Counted from the stretch's first letter, positions 44,372 through 54,621 are shown. The stretch: DNA of 64,000 bases from an uncultured Carboxylicivirga sp. (GCF_963668385.1 NZ_OY764327.1:6207091-6271090); one strand, 5' to 3'. Notes: a model not told the origin generated them from the sequence alone. Made by a program: numbers and translations.

Positions 44372-45256
44372 TTATTTGCCAAATTTATAACTCAATCCAA
44401 AACCAAACAATTGTTTAAACTGAACTTGAGGACCTTGATCAATACCATCGGCATCAACATAACTGATATCATCATCATAAATTAAGTTGAAAGATGCAAT
44501 GGCACTTAAATAATCATTAACCTTAGCGTTAAAGACCACTTCCCAGTTAACATCAACATTTTGCGGTTTTTCGGTTAGATTCGAGAATAAATCTAAACGA
44601 GTAGATACATCCACATTTTTAACAATGTTAGCCTTTTTTGCAGTAAGCTTCACCGAAGCACCATATTCTGAACGCATATTTTCACCTTCATCAACACCAA
44701 AGGCACCAACTGTTGACAATGAATCATCTAAAACAAATGTCATTTTCGATGTTAATGGCGAAATATACAATGAAAAATTATCTGATGGTTTAAAATCCAT
44801 ACCCAGCGAAAGGTTCAAATATCCCGGAGCCATAAATTCCGAAACTTTGCTTGTATTTTCCGGAGGATCACTAAATCCATTAGCAAACTGAGTTTTAAAA
44901 TCGAGCAAAGCAGAGTAAAACCACTTTTTACCAGCCGAATAACCATATTTCGAAACAACATAAATTTTATCCTCTGACTTAAAAGGATTATCTGTTCCTT
45001 GTTTGGTTAAACCATAACCTAAATCAATTAGGTTATCCCAGTTAACTTTATCTTTTTTGTAGTTAAAATGAGTGTTCAATAAAGCTGTTCCGGCAAGTGA
45101 ATTCTTACCCCCAGCTGTCCAGTTGGTTAGCGATACCTGGTTAAAAGTAAATGACGACGTTCCTCCAACTGTCCAATAAGTAGTATCTTTTTTAGCATCT
45201 TGCGCCGAAACAGATATACTAATCATACAAATGAGTCCTAAAACAATTCTCTTCAT
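44372..45256 (-). CDS. DUF3078 outer-membrane-associated protein
   Basis: 294 residues. The signal peptide (IVLGLICMISISVSAQ) is followed by YWTVGGTSSFTFNQVSLTNW, then AGGKNSLAG, the hallmark of DUF3078. The rest alternates short beta strands ending in FGFGLSYKFGK, a terminal aromatic pattern typical of beta-barrel proteins. An outer-membrane beta-barrel of unknown function is likely. It is transcribed alone, convergent with pirin. Confidence 0.85.
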   Translation of the reverse strand: MKRIVLGLICMISISVSAQDAKKDTTYWTVGGTSSFTFNQVSLTNWTAGGKNSLAGTALLNTHFNYKKDKVNWDNLIDLGYGLTKQGTDNPFKSEDKIYVVSKYGYSAGKKWFYSALLDFKTQFANGFSDPPENTSKVSEFMAPGYLNLSLGMDFKPSDNFSLYISPLTSKMTFVLDDSLSTVGAFGVDEGENMRSEYGASVKLTAKKANIVKNVDVSTRLDLFSNLTEKPQNVDVNWEVVFNAKVNDYLSAIASFNLIYDDDISYVDADGIDQGPQVQFKQLFGFGLSYKFGK

Positions 45257-45276
45257 AAGACGGGTTTATAATACAA

Positions 45277-45310
45277 ATGATAGTTTGATTACATAACATC
45301 AAACTATCAT
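45277..45310 (-). terminator. 13-bp stem-loop after mscS
   Basis: ATGATAGTTTGAT-type arms (45277-45289 and 45298-45310) pair across an 8-base loop, 16 bases after the mscS stop. The T-run on the minus strand is weak (TTTGTATT), so termination strength is uncertain. Confidence 0.5.
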
Positions 45311-45326
45311 CTTTAAATTTTACTAA

Positions 45327-46151
45327 TTATGCTTCTTTTATGATATGCACATCGCGTTGTGGGAATGGAATAGAAACGCCCTGAGCATCGAACTCTTTCT
45401 TCACATATTCCATCATATAGAAATAAACAGTCCAATAATCAGCTGAATTAGCCCAAACACGAGTTACTATATTAACAGAGCTATCGCCATGCCCAACCAC
45501 ACCAATAAAAGGCTCTGGATCTGTCAATATCATCTCATTTTTATTAATCACATCCAATATTACTTGTTTGGCTTTATCTATATCATCGCCATAACCAATT
45601 CCGAAAGTAAAATCAACACGGCGCGTAGGCTGTGCAGAGTAATTAATCATAGCCCCTGTCGATAATCCTCCATTTGGAATGATCACCTTTTTATGATCAG
45701 GAGTTAATAATATGGTATTAAAAACCTGAATTTCCTGAACTGTCCCCATATAGCCTTGAGCTTCGACAAAATCACCTACTTTAAAAGGACGAAGAATGAG
45801 TAGAATAACCCCACCAGCAAAATTTTGTAATGTTCCGGATAAAGCCATACCAACAGCTAAACCAGCGGCACCCAGTACTGCAACAAAGGAAGTCATACTA
45901 ATTCCTAAGTAACTAATAACACTAATTACCAAAAGTATTTTAAGAGTTACCCCAACAATACTTACTAAAAAAGGAATCAAGGTTTGATCTACACTTCGAG
46001 AAACAAGCACTCGTTTAAAACCTTTAACTATCAGTCCTACAATCCATAGACCAATAACAAGAACCAATAAACCAATAATTAGCTTACTTCCATAAGTAAT
46101 AACTAATTTTTGGATTTCTTCCATTTGAATTGTGTATCCAAAAATTTCCAT
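45327..46151 (-). CDS. mscS: Small-conductance mechanosensitive channel (MscS family)
   Basis: 274 residues, the E. coli MscS size. Three N-terminal helices are present, the third being the pore helix with AVLGAAGLAVGMALSGTLQN. The beta domain follows (GGVILLILRPFKVGDFVEAQ, IPNGGLSTGAMINYS), and the C-terminal alpha/beta domain ends at VSIPFPQRDVHI. It opens under membrane tension to release osmolytes. Single gene with its own hairpin downstream. Confidence 0.93.
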   Translation of the reverse strand: MEIFGYTIQMEEIQKLVITYGSKLIIGLLVLVIGLWIVGLIVKGFKRVLVSRSVDQTLIPFLVSIVGVTLKILLVISVISYLGISMTSFVAVLGAAGLAVGMALSGTLQNFAGGVILLILRPFKVGDFVEAQGYMGTVQEIQVFNTILLTPDHKKVIIPNGGLSTGAMINYSAQPTRRVDFTFGIGYGDDIDKAKQVILDVINKNEMILTDPEPFIGVVGHGDSSVNIVTRVWANSADYWTVYFYMMEYVKKEFDAQGVSIPFPQRDVHIIKEA

Positions 46152-46390
46152 ACAATTAAGTTAAGTTAGTTTAAAAGCTTATAAGTTGAAATATACATTT
46201 CCTCATACATACAAATAATTACACTATGCAATAATTATGTATACATTAATGGCTATTTCACCCCCAACTTTAAGTTTACTATTTGAATTATCTGCAAAAA
46301 TGGTTGTTTGTTCTGTTAAGTTCAAGTATTATAGCATAATTATTAAAAATTAATTCAGAATAATTACCTTCGCAGCCCAAAATTCGTGAT

Positions 46391-47005
46391 ATGAAGCTTA
46401 ACAAAAAATCATTGCTTGATTCTGTGTTGGAAAACAAGGATATTGAAGCCCTAATTTTTGATATGGACGGAACCTTAGTTGACACACTTCCTGTGCATTA
46501 TGCTGCATGGTTAAAAGCATGTAATAATGAGGTTGATTTTTCCATGGAGTATTTTATAAAACTAACCGGAAGACCCGCATTAGAGCTTAGTAAGGATATC
46601 ATTCGTGATTTTAATGTACCCTTGAAACCGGTTGAGCTATTAGAAAAAAAAGAAGCTTTAGTGAAAGGTCAATTTAATCATATGAAGGTATTCCCCCCCA
46701 TATCGGAAGTATTGAATCACTTTCATAACAAACTACCCATGACAGTTGGAACAGGTGCTACCAAAGAAATGTGTAACAACATTTTGGAATTAACCCAACT
46801 AAGCAAATATTTCGATTACATTGTAACATCTGATGATGTAACCAATTACAAGCCTCATCCTGAAACCTTTCTAAAGTCAGCCGAATATTTAGGAATTGAT
46901 CCATCGAAATGCCTGGTTTTTGAAGATGGACAGTTAGGTATTGATGCTGCAAAAGAAGCTGGTATGAATGTTGTTGATGTAAAACCATTTTATTCACAAT
47001 CGTAG
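46391..47005 (+). CDS. HAD-superfamily phosphatase (beta-phosphoglucomutase-like)
   Basis: 204 residues. HAD motif I is DMDGTLVDTLPVHYAAW with both Asp. Motif II is a Thr in TVGTGATKEM, motif III the Lys in NYKPHPETFL and motif IV FEDGQLGIDAAKEAGM. The cap domain is helical and sits after motif I, as in the beta-phosphoglucomutase and sugar-phosphatase branch. A small sugar phosphate is the probable substrate. An AccTTCG-type -7 box lies just before the ATG at 46391. The channel gene starts 11 bases downstream. Confidence 0.88.
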   Translation: MKLNKKSLLDSVLENKDIEALIFDMDGTLVDTLPVHYAAWLKACNNEVDFSMEYFIKLTGRPALELSKDIIRDFNVPLKPVELLEKKEALVKGQFNHMKVFPPISEVLNHFHNKLPMTVGTGATKEMCNNILELTQLSKYFDYIVTSDDVTNYKPHPETFLKSAEYLGIDPSKCLVFEDGQLGIDAAKEAGMNVVDVKPFYSQS

Positions 47006-47016
47006 TTTCATTTTAA

Positions 47017-47652
47017 ATGGATCCAATAGTACTTTTCGATTATATCGGAACCATGGTATTTGCCATTAGTGGCACATTAACTGCTGCTCAAAAACGCCTC
47101 GATTTATTTGGTGCTATGTTTATTGGTTTTGTAACAGCCATTGGTGGTGGTACAGTTAGAGACATTATGCTGGGTAATCTGCCTGTAACCTGGATTAAAA
47201 ACTACGATTATTTTTTAATTATTCTGCTGGGTATCATTCTAACGGTAATATTTAAAAAGACTGTTATCAAACTTAAAAACACCCTGTTTTTGTTTGATAC
47301 CATTGGAATTGGGGTATTTACCGTTTTAGGCATAGAAAAAACATTAGAACTAGGTATTTCTCAACCAATTGCAGTAATAATGGGACTTATTTCAGCTGTT
47401 GTTGGAGGTATTATTCGTGATACTTTATGTAATGAACTTCCTCTTATATTTCATCGCGAGATTTACGCCACTGCATGTATAGCCGGATCCATTGTATACC
47501 TTGCATTACGTAACATTGGCTTTCCTCCATTGGCTTATACCTGGATTACAGTAGGAACCATCATCACCATCAGATTGATTGCTGTAAAATACAGCTTAGC
47601 CATTCCGCTTTTGACAATAAGCGATGATCAATCCTCTTCAAACCCTAAATAG
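47017..47652 (+). CDS. TRIC-type channel protein (UPF0126/YicG family)
   Basis: 211 residues with about seven membrane helices arranged as two similar halves, each with a glycine-rich kinked motif (GGGTVRDIMLGNLP and GGIIRDTLCNELPLIF). This is the bacterial trimeric intracellular cation channel family. Prokaryotic members form trimeric monovalent-cation channels. Its end overlaps the convergent helicase gene by 25 bases. Confidence 0.9.
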   Translation: MDPIVLFDYIGTMVFAISGTLTAAQKRLDLFGAMFIGFVTAIGGGTVRDIMLGNLPVTWIKNYDYFLIILLGIILTVIFKKTVIKLKNTLFLFDTIGIGVFTVLGIEKTLELGISQPIAVIMGLISAVVGGIIRDTLCNELPLIFHREIYATACIAGSIVYLALRNIGFPPLAYTWITVGTIITIRLIAVKYSLAIPLLTISDDQSSSNPK

Positions 47653-49634
47653 TCAGCCATATTTCGATACTCAGCAGCCTTTTCATCTTCGCCCAGCTTA
47701 TAACAAACTTCGCTTAGATAATAATATGCTTCTGCATTTTTCTTTTTAATATTAATACATTGAAGAAAATCGTTGTATGCACTTTCGTATTTTTTTAATA
47801 ATAAGCGATTACACCCACGATTAAAAAGTACTTTAAATGATCTCCTTTTGATTTTTTGAGCTGCACAAAAATCCCGATCAGCCGCTTCCCAATCTCCTGT
47901 TTCACTTAATATCTGACCTCTTCTAAGCAAAGCATCAAAATAGGTAGGGTTAAGTTTTAATGCTTTATCCAGATTACCTAAAGCGGCCCTGTTATCTTTA
48001 AACTTTACAACACACTGGTTGGCCAGTAAATAATATTCATAAGCAAAATCCTCAACATTCTCCTGCCGGGTTTTAATCTCATTTTCAAGATCATTAATTT
48101 TCGCTTTTAAGCGATGAATCTTAGAAAGCTTAATACCAATTAAGCGCTGTACCGATTCTACCGATAAAGCTTCACGCTTTTCATTTCCTAAGGCAAAACT
48201 ATGCACGGCATCAGTAAACTGATCTTTTTTGAACTTTCGCATGGCATCTATAAACAAATCGCGCGACTCTGCCCTGTTCATTTCTTTTTCGATAAGAACT
48301 TTATCATTGGCCGATTTAGAGAATTGAACCACTTCAGGTTTTACAATAACATCGCGTTCACTCACCTTGGTTTTTAAGATAATTCCATTCAAACTTCTAC
48401 AACGGCTGAGTGCAACATAAAGCTGTCCTCCTGCAAAAGCCCCTCCAGAAAAATCAATCATCACTTTGTCGAAAGTTAATCCCTGACTTTTATGAACCGT
48501 GATTGCCCAAGCCAATTTTAGAGGATATTGAGTAAATGATCCTAATTCTTCTTCAACAATTCGATTGTTTTCTTCATCGTATTTGTAACGTATATTTCGC
48601 CATACTTCCTTTTCGACGTAACAAATTTCATCATTCTCCAAACGAACCTGAATACCGCTATCATTCATTTCTTCAATTCGGCCGAGGCTACCATTATACC
48701 AACGCTTCTCCATGTCGTTCTTAACAAACATCACCTGCGCATTTTCTTTCAAAACCAGATATTTTAATGTTGGCAAAGCCGAATCAGGGAACTCTCCCGA
48801 TATATTACCTGAAAATTTTTTCTCCTCACCTTCCAACTCCTCCAGTTTTGAGTCATTTATAAAATCAACCGTATCTCTTCGTGTTGCTAACGTAATAAAA
48901 AACTCATCGACAGGTGCCGAAAAATCCGGGATACATCGGGCATTAATAGCTTCGATATCTTTTCGACCTGCTTGCTTCAATCGAACACGATCCAACAGAT
49001 TAACAAAGCTATCGTCTTTTTGACGATACACCTTTTTGAGTTCGATTTGTACTAAAGGTATTTTCTGAAAGACTCTTGCTGAAAAGAAATAAGGAGTTGA
49101 ATAAAACCTACGAAGTATTTGCCACTCGTCGCGTTTAACAACAGGTTCCAACTGAAAAGCATCGCCTACCATCAGCACTTGTTTACCGCCAAATGGCAGG
49201 TTCATATTTTTACTATAAACGCGAAGTACCCGATCAACAAAATCAAGAATATCACCCCTTACCATCGACACCTCATCGATAATTAACAAATCCAATTCTT
49301 CGATTAACTGCTGATGTGCTTTGCGATACTTTAAAAAGTCGAAGATACGTCCTTTGACTGTTGATAAATCAGGATCGTCAGGCAAAATAGGTCGAAAAGG
49401 AACTTTAAAAAACGAATGAATGGTTACACCTCCGGCATTAATCGCGGCAATACCTGTTGGAGCCACAACCACAAACTTTTTATGAGTATGCTGACAAATG
49501 TATCGTAAAAAAGTTGACTTACCCGTTCCCGCCTTTCCCGTTAAATACACCGATGAGTTTGTATATTGAATCAGTTTAAATGCATCCTGAAACTCATCAT
49601 TATCCGTATCTATCACCTCCGGCAACGGATTCAT
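47628..49634 (-). CDS. PIF1-like DNA helicase with C-terminal TPR extension
   Basis: 668 residues. Walker A is TGKAGTGKSTFLRYI near residue 35. PIF1-type motifs follow: VVAPTGIAAINAGGVTIHSF, LLIIDEVSMVRGDILDFVD (Walker B) and GDAFQLEPVV. Late motifs are AWAITVHKSQGLTFDKV and YVALSRCRSL near residue 400. After residue 430 comes a helical linker and then, from about 550, two or three TPR units (RAALGNLDKALKLNPTYFDA, FNRGCNRLLLKKYESAYNDF). The helicase part should unwind 5'-tailed DNA and structured DNA. The TPR tail suggests a bound partner. The upstream gene, 3 bases away, is also TPR-rich. Confidence 0.88.
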   Translation of the reverse strand: MNPLPEVIDTDNDEFQDAFKLIQYTNSSVYLTGKAGTGKSTFLRYICQHTHKKFVVVAPTGIAAINAGGVTIHSFFKVPFRPILPDDPDLSTVKGRIFDFLKYRKAHQQLIEELDLLIIDEVSMVRGDILDFVDRVLRVYSKNMNLPFGGKQVLMVGDAFQLEPVVKRDEWQILRRFYSTPYFFSARVFQKIPLVQIELKKVYRQKDDSFVNLLDRVRLKQAGRKDIEAINARCIPDFSAPVDEFFITLATRRDTVDFINDSKLEELEGEEKKFSGNISGEFPDSALPTLKYLVLKENAQVMFVKNDMEKRWYNGSLGRIEEMNDSGIQVRLENDEICYVEKEVWRNIRYKYDEENNRIVEEELGSFTQYPLKLAWAITVHKSQGLTFDKVMIDFSGGAFAGGQLYVALSRCRSLNGIILKTKVSERDVIVKPEVVQFSKSANDKVLIEKEMNRAESRDLFIDAMRKFKKDQFTDAVHSFALGNEKREALSVESVQRLIGIKLSKIHRLKAKINDLENEIKTRQENVEDFAYEYYLLANQCVVKFKDNRAALGNLDKALKLNPTYFDALLRRGQILSETGDWEAADRDFCAAQKIKRRSFKVLFNRGCNRLLLKKYESAYNDFLQCINIKKKNAEAYYYLSEVCYKLGEDEKAAEYRNMADYLGFEED

Positions 49635-49637
49635 AGG

Positions 49638-51776
49638 CTACTCTTTTACTTCGGTTGAATCACCAGGTAATTTCTCTGTACCATAGCGCTTAATAACATT
49701 GTACGCTTTGTAAATTCCTAACTCACCAGCTTTACTTAAATCGGTCGTTCCTTCATCTTCTTTTTCGAGATAGATATAAGTTAATCCACGATTGAAATAC
49801 GCTTCTGCAAAATCAGGATTAAGCTCTATAGCTTTTGTAAAATCCTCAATTCCTTGAAGAAAATCACGCTTCAAGCAATACAAAATAGCACGATTATAAT
49901 AAGCAAATTCAAAATTAGGTGATAACTCAATCACTTTGTTTAAATCAGCCATCACCAAGTCATAATCTACAACATATTCCAGTTCCTTATCCGAATTATC
50001 AGGCTTGCTATTATTACCATTCTTCACCCGGATAGGCCCTTGCAGTTTTAATTCGGTCATTTGATTCTTCTCCTGCTCCATTGCCCGAATTTCTTCAACC
50101 ATTTTTTGTCTGATGTATGCGCGATTAAATAAAGCCAAAACATTATTTGGATTCTTCTCAAGCAATTTATCGTAATGCGCAATTGAATTGGTATAATTAG
50201 CTACTGCTCCATATAAAACGCCTCGTACCATTAACAATTCAGGATCAGCATCTTCCTCATCCAACTCTTCGGCAAGCTCGTTGATAGAATTAAATATCTG
50301 AACAGTATGATTGCCCTGCGCTTCTATCTCGCGATTGGTAATTTTTAAGTCACCAGGATATAATTTCTTTTTATTGAAAGCAGCTACTTCTTTCTCGTAA
50401 TATTTTGGACGACTGATAATAGTATCGGCCGAGAAGTATGACAAACCAAATACAGGCTCTAGATCAATAAAGATGTTTCGATTCTGAACTTTACCTCTAA
50501 TACTTGCAAATTCCTGTTCTTCGTTTTCATCCTCATTGAAATCATCCAGTACAGCAATTTTATTGGCATTGTTTATATCCTTATCCGATTTTTTACGAGT
50601 AGCTTTCGATTTTTTACTTCCTTTTTGCTCTTTATCCTCATCCTTATCACCCGATACCTGAGCCATGTCCGATTTTTCGCGACGTTCCATTTCTATTTTG
50701 GTTGCCGTCATATAATCGAGTCTGGCTCCATCTTCATCGTTCATTTTTTGCTTGGCAATGGCACGAGTTTGGTACCCAGCACCAAAATTAGGATATTGAG
50801 CAATTACAATATTCAGATCATTCAAAGCCTGACGGTATTGCCCAAGCTGCACCATAATTTGTGCTCGCTGATACAATACCAGATAATCATCGGGATTGAT
50901 AGCCAAAACTCTCGAAAAATCTTCAACTGCCCGGTTCAAATCCCCAACTTGAGCACGTAAAATACCGCGGTTATTATAAGCCATCGCATTTTGAGGTTCC
51001 AGTTCAATTACTTTCTCAAAATCGCTCATTGTACCTCGCAAATCATCCAACTGATATCGGATACTACCTCGAATCATGTAATATTGAGCATCGTTATTTT
51101 TAAGCTCAATCACTTTATCGTAATCGGCTAAAGCCTCCTGATAACGCCCCATTTGATAATACAAATAACCTCGTGTAGCAAAACCATCAGCCATATATGG
51201 ATTGCGCTCAACAACGGTTGAAAAATCTTCTAATGCACCAATACTGTCTTTGGCATGAATCTTCGCCATTCCTCTAGTAAGATATGCACTCAACATTGTC
51301 GGATTTCGATCCAGCACCTTGTCATAATCCTCGATAGCTGCATCGTATTCTTCCAAAGCAGTTTTGCTCTGCCCTCTATTAATCAATAGATTAACATTAT
51401 TAGGTTCAATGGTTAATCCTTCGGAGTAGTCGTCAATGGCTTCCTGATACTCTTTTCGACGTCCTTTAATGATACCCCTAACATTATAGGCATCAACCAA
51501 AAATGGATTTTTACCCAAAGCTGTGTTCAAATCCAGTTCGGCACCATTATAATCTTCGAGATAATATTTAGCCAAACCTCTGAAAAAATAAGGTTCTGAA
51601 AGATAGGGCTTAACTCTGATTACTTTATTAAAGTATTGAATAGCCAATACATAATCCTCGAAATACAGTGCATTTTTACCAATTGCAAGCATTCGGTCAG
51701 TATTTATTTGAGCATCGGCCTTTGGCTGGCTAATACACAATACTATAAACAGTAAATATATATATCGTTGAATCAT
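49638..51776 (-). CDS. Exported TPR-repeat protein
   Basis: 712 residues. A signal peptide (YIYLLFIVLCISQPKADAQ) is followed by about nine tandem TPRs to residue 350 (YNVRGIIKGRRKEYQEAIDD, AYLTRGMAKIHAKDSIGALE and so on). A Lys/Glu/Asp-rich linker near 375-425 is probably disordered. A further TPR block near 510-700 ends at a short acidic tail. TPR arrays of this kind act as periplasmic or outer-membrane scaffolds. The gene is 3 bases from the TPR-helicase gene, which is odd given that one product is exported and the other binds DNA. Confidence 0.85.
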   Translation of the reverse strand: MIQRYIYLLFIVLCISQPKADAQINTDRMLAIGKNALYFEDYVLAIQYFNKVIRVKPYLSEPYFFRGLAKYYLEDYNGAELDLNTALGKNPFLVDAYNVRGIIKGRRKEYQEAIDDYSEGLTIEPNNVNLLINRGQSKTALEEYDAAIEDYDKVLDRNPTMLSAYLTRGMAKIHAKDSIGALEDFSTVVERNPYMADGFATRGYLYYQMGRYQEALADYDKVIELKNNDAQYYMIRGSIRYQLDDLRGTMSDFEKVIELEPQNAMAYNNRGILRAQVGDLNRAVEDFSRVLAINPDDYLVLYQRAQIMVQLGQYRQALNDLNIVIAQYPNFGAGYQTRAIAKQKMNDEDGARLDYMTATKIEMERREKSDMAQVSGDKDEDKEQKGSKKSKATRKKSDKDINNANKIAVLDDFNEDENEEQEFASIRGKVQNRNIFIDLEPVFGLSYFSADTIISRPKYYEKEVAAFNKKKLYPGDLKITNREIEAQGNHTVQIFNSINELAEELDEEDADPELLMVRGVLYGAVANYTNSIAHYDKLLEKNPNNVLALFNRAYIRQKMVEEIRAMEQEKNQMTELKLQGPIRVKNGNNSKPDNSDKELEYVVDYDLVMADLNKVIELSPNFEFAYYNRAILYCLKRDFLQGIEDFTKAIELNPDFAEAYFNRGLTYIYLEKEDEGTTDLSKAGELGIYKAYNVIKRYGTEKLPGDSTEVKE

Positions 51777-51808
51777 TAATGGTTCGCTCTATTCAATAAT
51801 TTTGTCGA

Positions 51809-51816
51809 CAAATATA
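51809..51816 (-). promoter_or_regulatory. -7 box for the TPR protein gene
   Basis: Minus-strand TATATTTG, a perfect match, 32 bases before the start codon. A TTTG lies 23 bases further upstream (51840-51843), slightly too far for the usual spacing. Confidence 0.45.
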
Positions 51817-51894
51817 ATTATTTATCATCCCTTAGCTTCCAAATTTAGCTTAAAGTTCAAATACTCCCTCTTTTAGAGTTAACAACCACCTTTT

Positions 51895-53610
51895 TTAGAG
51901 GGTAAAATGAGTTTTTAATTCCGATTGATTGTTTTTAGCATCACTTACTTTAACTAACAACTCGTGCCTTCCACTTTTTATTGGGATATTTTTAAAAAAT
52001 CCAGTCAATAAACTCTGCTTGGCATCATACTCAAAAAGAGCCCATTCTCCATCTATAAAACAATCATAATCTTTAATACCACTAAAATTATCAGTAATTA
52101 AAACTTCAATAGAAGTTCGACCCTTATAGATATTTCCGGCTGGGGCTTTTTTTAATCTAACACGCGGAGGAATCGTATCAACAGCGAGTCCAACTCTTCC
52201 AAAATTACGGGTTGATGTAGTTATATATCCATCTTTAAAACTCCCCCCTCGCGAATAAACTTTATTAGTAGCTGTAACACCTGCAACACAAAGTTTATCT
52301 TTTAAATACATCAGAGAATCGTTAACAGGAATTGAAAAAGTCATGAATTTTTGAACCGGAACATTCGCATCTCCAATTGTATAAACTGGCGACAATAAAC
52401 TGTTAATAACCGTATCCTGCTTATAAATCAATAAGTGTTGATTATCATACAATGCATAAGATGGAATATTAAGTAGAATACCAACTGTATCAATTTGGTA
52501 CGCCTGATTATATTTCAACAACTTCATATCATTTACCTTCTCAACAAAATCAGAAGGATCATCTCCCAAAATAGTAAAACTCAATTCTGAAGTATTACCG
52601 GTAACATCCTTAATAACATACTTCATATTATATGTTTGCCCCGGCTTAACATCAACACTATATGCATGAGCCAGCTTATTTATACTTAATCGATTATTGG
52701 GCAACACAAAACTACGTTGAATACGTTTTCCGGTTTTCATTTTCTCAGCATAATCAATCTGCGCATTTAAATAGCGCGTTTCGGCAAAACTAAACTGATG
52801 AATTAACGAATGAAAAACCAATGTATCGTTAGCAAAAAGTTCGATAGACGAAACCCCACATTTACGCCAACTATTGCTTAAATAATCCAACACCTGAACT
52901 CCCACTCCGATTTTGCCATAGGCTTTTATTTGTTTCCATCCTTTGGGATGAAATTTACCATCGTATTTTACTGTTGGTGAATAATAATCATCAGCTTTTC
53001 CCTTAATACTTGACTCGGCCGTTAAAGCATATATCTTCACCCCTTGAATCTGAGGTTTTACATTATCTTCAATATCTTTACGAAACAACATTGCATCCAT
53101 TGGCTTTTGACTTGCTCTATCTCTTATTTCGTAATGCAAATGCGGACCACCCGAACTACCCGAGTTTCCACTATAACCAATTACTTCACCTCGCTCTATT
53201 GGTAACTCACCTTGTTTAAAAAATAATTCTACTTCAAATGATTTTTCCTGATACTGTCGTACTTTAACAATCGAATCTATCTTGTCGCTATATCGCTCCA
53301 TATGAGCATAAACAGTAGTATGTCCGGTTGCGGGGTGATCAATATAAAGAGCTTTTCCATAACCAGCAGATGAAACTTTTATTCGCGAAACACTTCCTTT
53401 ATCACTTGCATAAACCCTATAACCAGTTTTACCATTAGTGGTTAAATCCAATCCTGAATGAAAATGATTCGACCGTAATTCGCCGAAACTACCGCTAACA
53501 ACCGGTTTTATTTTTAACGGCAATACATAATCAGGAACTTCGACATCCTGTGCCATAACATGAGATATATAAAAACTAAATGATAGTAAAAAGAGAATAG
53601 ATTTTCGCAT
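51895..53610 (-). CDS. M23 (LytM) family peptidase
   Basis: 571 residues. The signal peptide (ILFLLSFSFYISHVMAQ) precedes an M23 domain at residues 30-170. Zn ligands are the His and Asp of SNHFHSGLDLT and the final His of SSGGPHLHYEIRD; VYAHMERYSD carries the third catalytic His. After it come about 400 residues of beta-rich Ig-like modules (NDTLVFHSLIHQF, TDNFSGIKDYDCFIDGEW). It cleaves peptidoglycan cross-bridges or acts as a divisome/outer-membrane attachment factor in the periplasm. The C-terminal modules make it much longer than a bare LytM domain. Confidence 0.9.
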   Translation of the reverse strand: MRKSILFLLSFSFYISHVMAQDVEVPDYVLPLKIKPVVSGSFGELRSNHFHSGLDLTTNGKTGYRVYASDKGSVSRIKVSSAGYGKALYIDHPATGHTTVYAHMERYSDKIDSIVKVRQYQEKSFEVELFFKQGELPIERGEVIGYSGNSGSSGGPHLHYEIRDRASQKPMDAMLFRKDIEDNVKPQIQGVKIYALTAESSIKGKADDYYSPTVKYDGKFHPKGWKQIKAYGKIGVGVQVLDYLSNSWRKCGVSSIELFANDTLVFHSLIHQFSFAETRYLNAQIDYAEKMKTGKRIQRSFVLPNNRLSINKLAHAYSVDVKPGQTYNMKYVIKDVTGNTSELSFTILGDDPSDFVEKVNDMKLLKYNQAYQIDTVGILLNIPSYALYDNQHLLIYKQDTVINSLLSPVYTIGDANVPVQKFMTFSIPVNDSLMYLKDKLCVAGVTATNKVYSRGGSFKDGYITTSTRNFGRVGLAVDTIPPRVRLKKAPAGNIYKGRTSIEVLITDNFSGIKDYDCFIDGEWALFEYDAKQSLLTGFFKNIPIKSGRHELLVKVSDAKNNQSELKTHFTL

Positions 53611-53631
53611 AACTTATTTTTTCACTTCAGG

Positions 53632-53663
53632 CAAAATTAACCTAAGGTTATATAAATAACAAC
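53632..53663 (-). promoter_or_regulatory. Promoter of the M23 peptidase gene
   Basis: Minus strand: GTTG, 20 bases, TAATTTTG. The -7 box is perfect and the spacing is right; the start codon is 21 bases further on. Confidence 0.55.
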
Positions 53664-53865
53664 TAAAGTATGTCGTTGATATTGCCTCAAAGAAGCAACC
53701 TATTCTTTAAAATTCCATCATAAAAGTTAAACTGTATTAATATTAAAAAACTGGCACAATTTTCCCATTCATTTCAACAACAAGTAATAACACCACTACA
53801 AAACTATTTTGTAGGGTATGTTTATTGGGTGAGATAATTGTGTTAAACATTTAAAGGTTGAAGAC

Positions 53866-54621
53866 ATGAAAAAACTAGGTTTAGGGATTTTGGTAATCTT
53901 AATTGGAATTGTATTTCAAAGCTGCGACGATTCTGATGGATACTCATTAAACGATATGTGGGTAACAATCGGAAATATCGAAGGAGATGCTGATAGTTAT
54001 GTAATAGTTACCGACGGAGGAACACGTCTGTTTCCTTCAGCTACGGCCGTACCTGATTATGGGTTTAAAGATGGTGATCGAATGTTCATTAATTTTACTA
54101 TTCTCGGTGATGGATCAGAAAATTCAGGAATTGATCATTATATAAAACTAAACAGCTATCGTCCTATCTTAACCAAAGGTTTAATCGAACTTACCGAAGA
54201 GAATGTTGATTCAATTGGGAATGATCCCATTTGGTTTTCGAATAAAGAAGATGACATTTGGATATCGAACGACTACCTTAATGTTGACTTTATCTACGAA
54301 GGAGCTCCATGGATTATGCATTATATAAATTTAGCTTACGATCCTGAGAATTTAACCAATGAGGATGGTATACCTGTATTTGAAATCAGGCATAATGCAA
54401 ATGACGATCCATACACTCAGCCTCCTTTAAATGCATTTGTATCTTTTGATTTAAAGGAATTACAAGAGCCCGGTCAATCCGAAATTACCTTTATTGTTAA
54501 ATCTAAAGGTCGTACCGAGAGCGAAAATTTTGAAAAGCAATTTACCTATACCTTCCTTGATAAAGAACCAATGGCCATGCAAAACATGAAAGTTACTGAT
54601 CATAGCAAATCCATTGAATAA
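53866..54621 (+). CDS. NigD-like lipoprotein
   Basis: 251 residues. A lipoprotein signal (LVILIGIVFQSCDDSDG) is followed by a two-domain beta protein. The opening DMWVTIGNIEGDADSYVIVT then DGGTRLFP, and the later FDLKELQEPGQSEITFIVKS, match the NigD-like family of Bacteroidota. This family has an OB-fold-like N-terminal domain and a beta-sandwich. NigD was named in a bacteriocin-related operon of Bacteroides but most members have no known function. The gene stands alone; a terminator follows. Confidence 0.82.
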   Translation: MKKLGLGILVILIGIVFQSCDDSDGYSLNDMWVTIGNIEGDADSYVIVTDGGTRLFPSATAVPDYGFKDGDRMFINFTILGDGSENSGIDHYIKLNSYRPILTKGLIELTEENVDSIGNDPIWFSNKEDDIWISNDYLNVDFIYEGAPWIMHYINLAYDPENLTNEDGIPVFEIRHNANDDPYTQPPLNAFVSFDLKELQEPGQSEITFIVKSKGRTESENFEKQFTYTFLDKEPMAMQNMKVTDHSKSIE

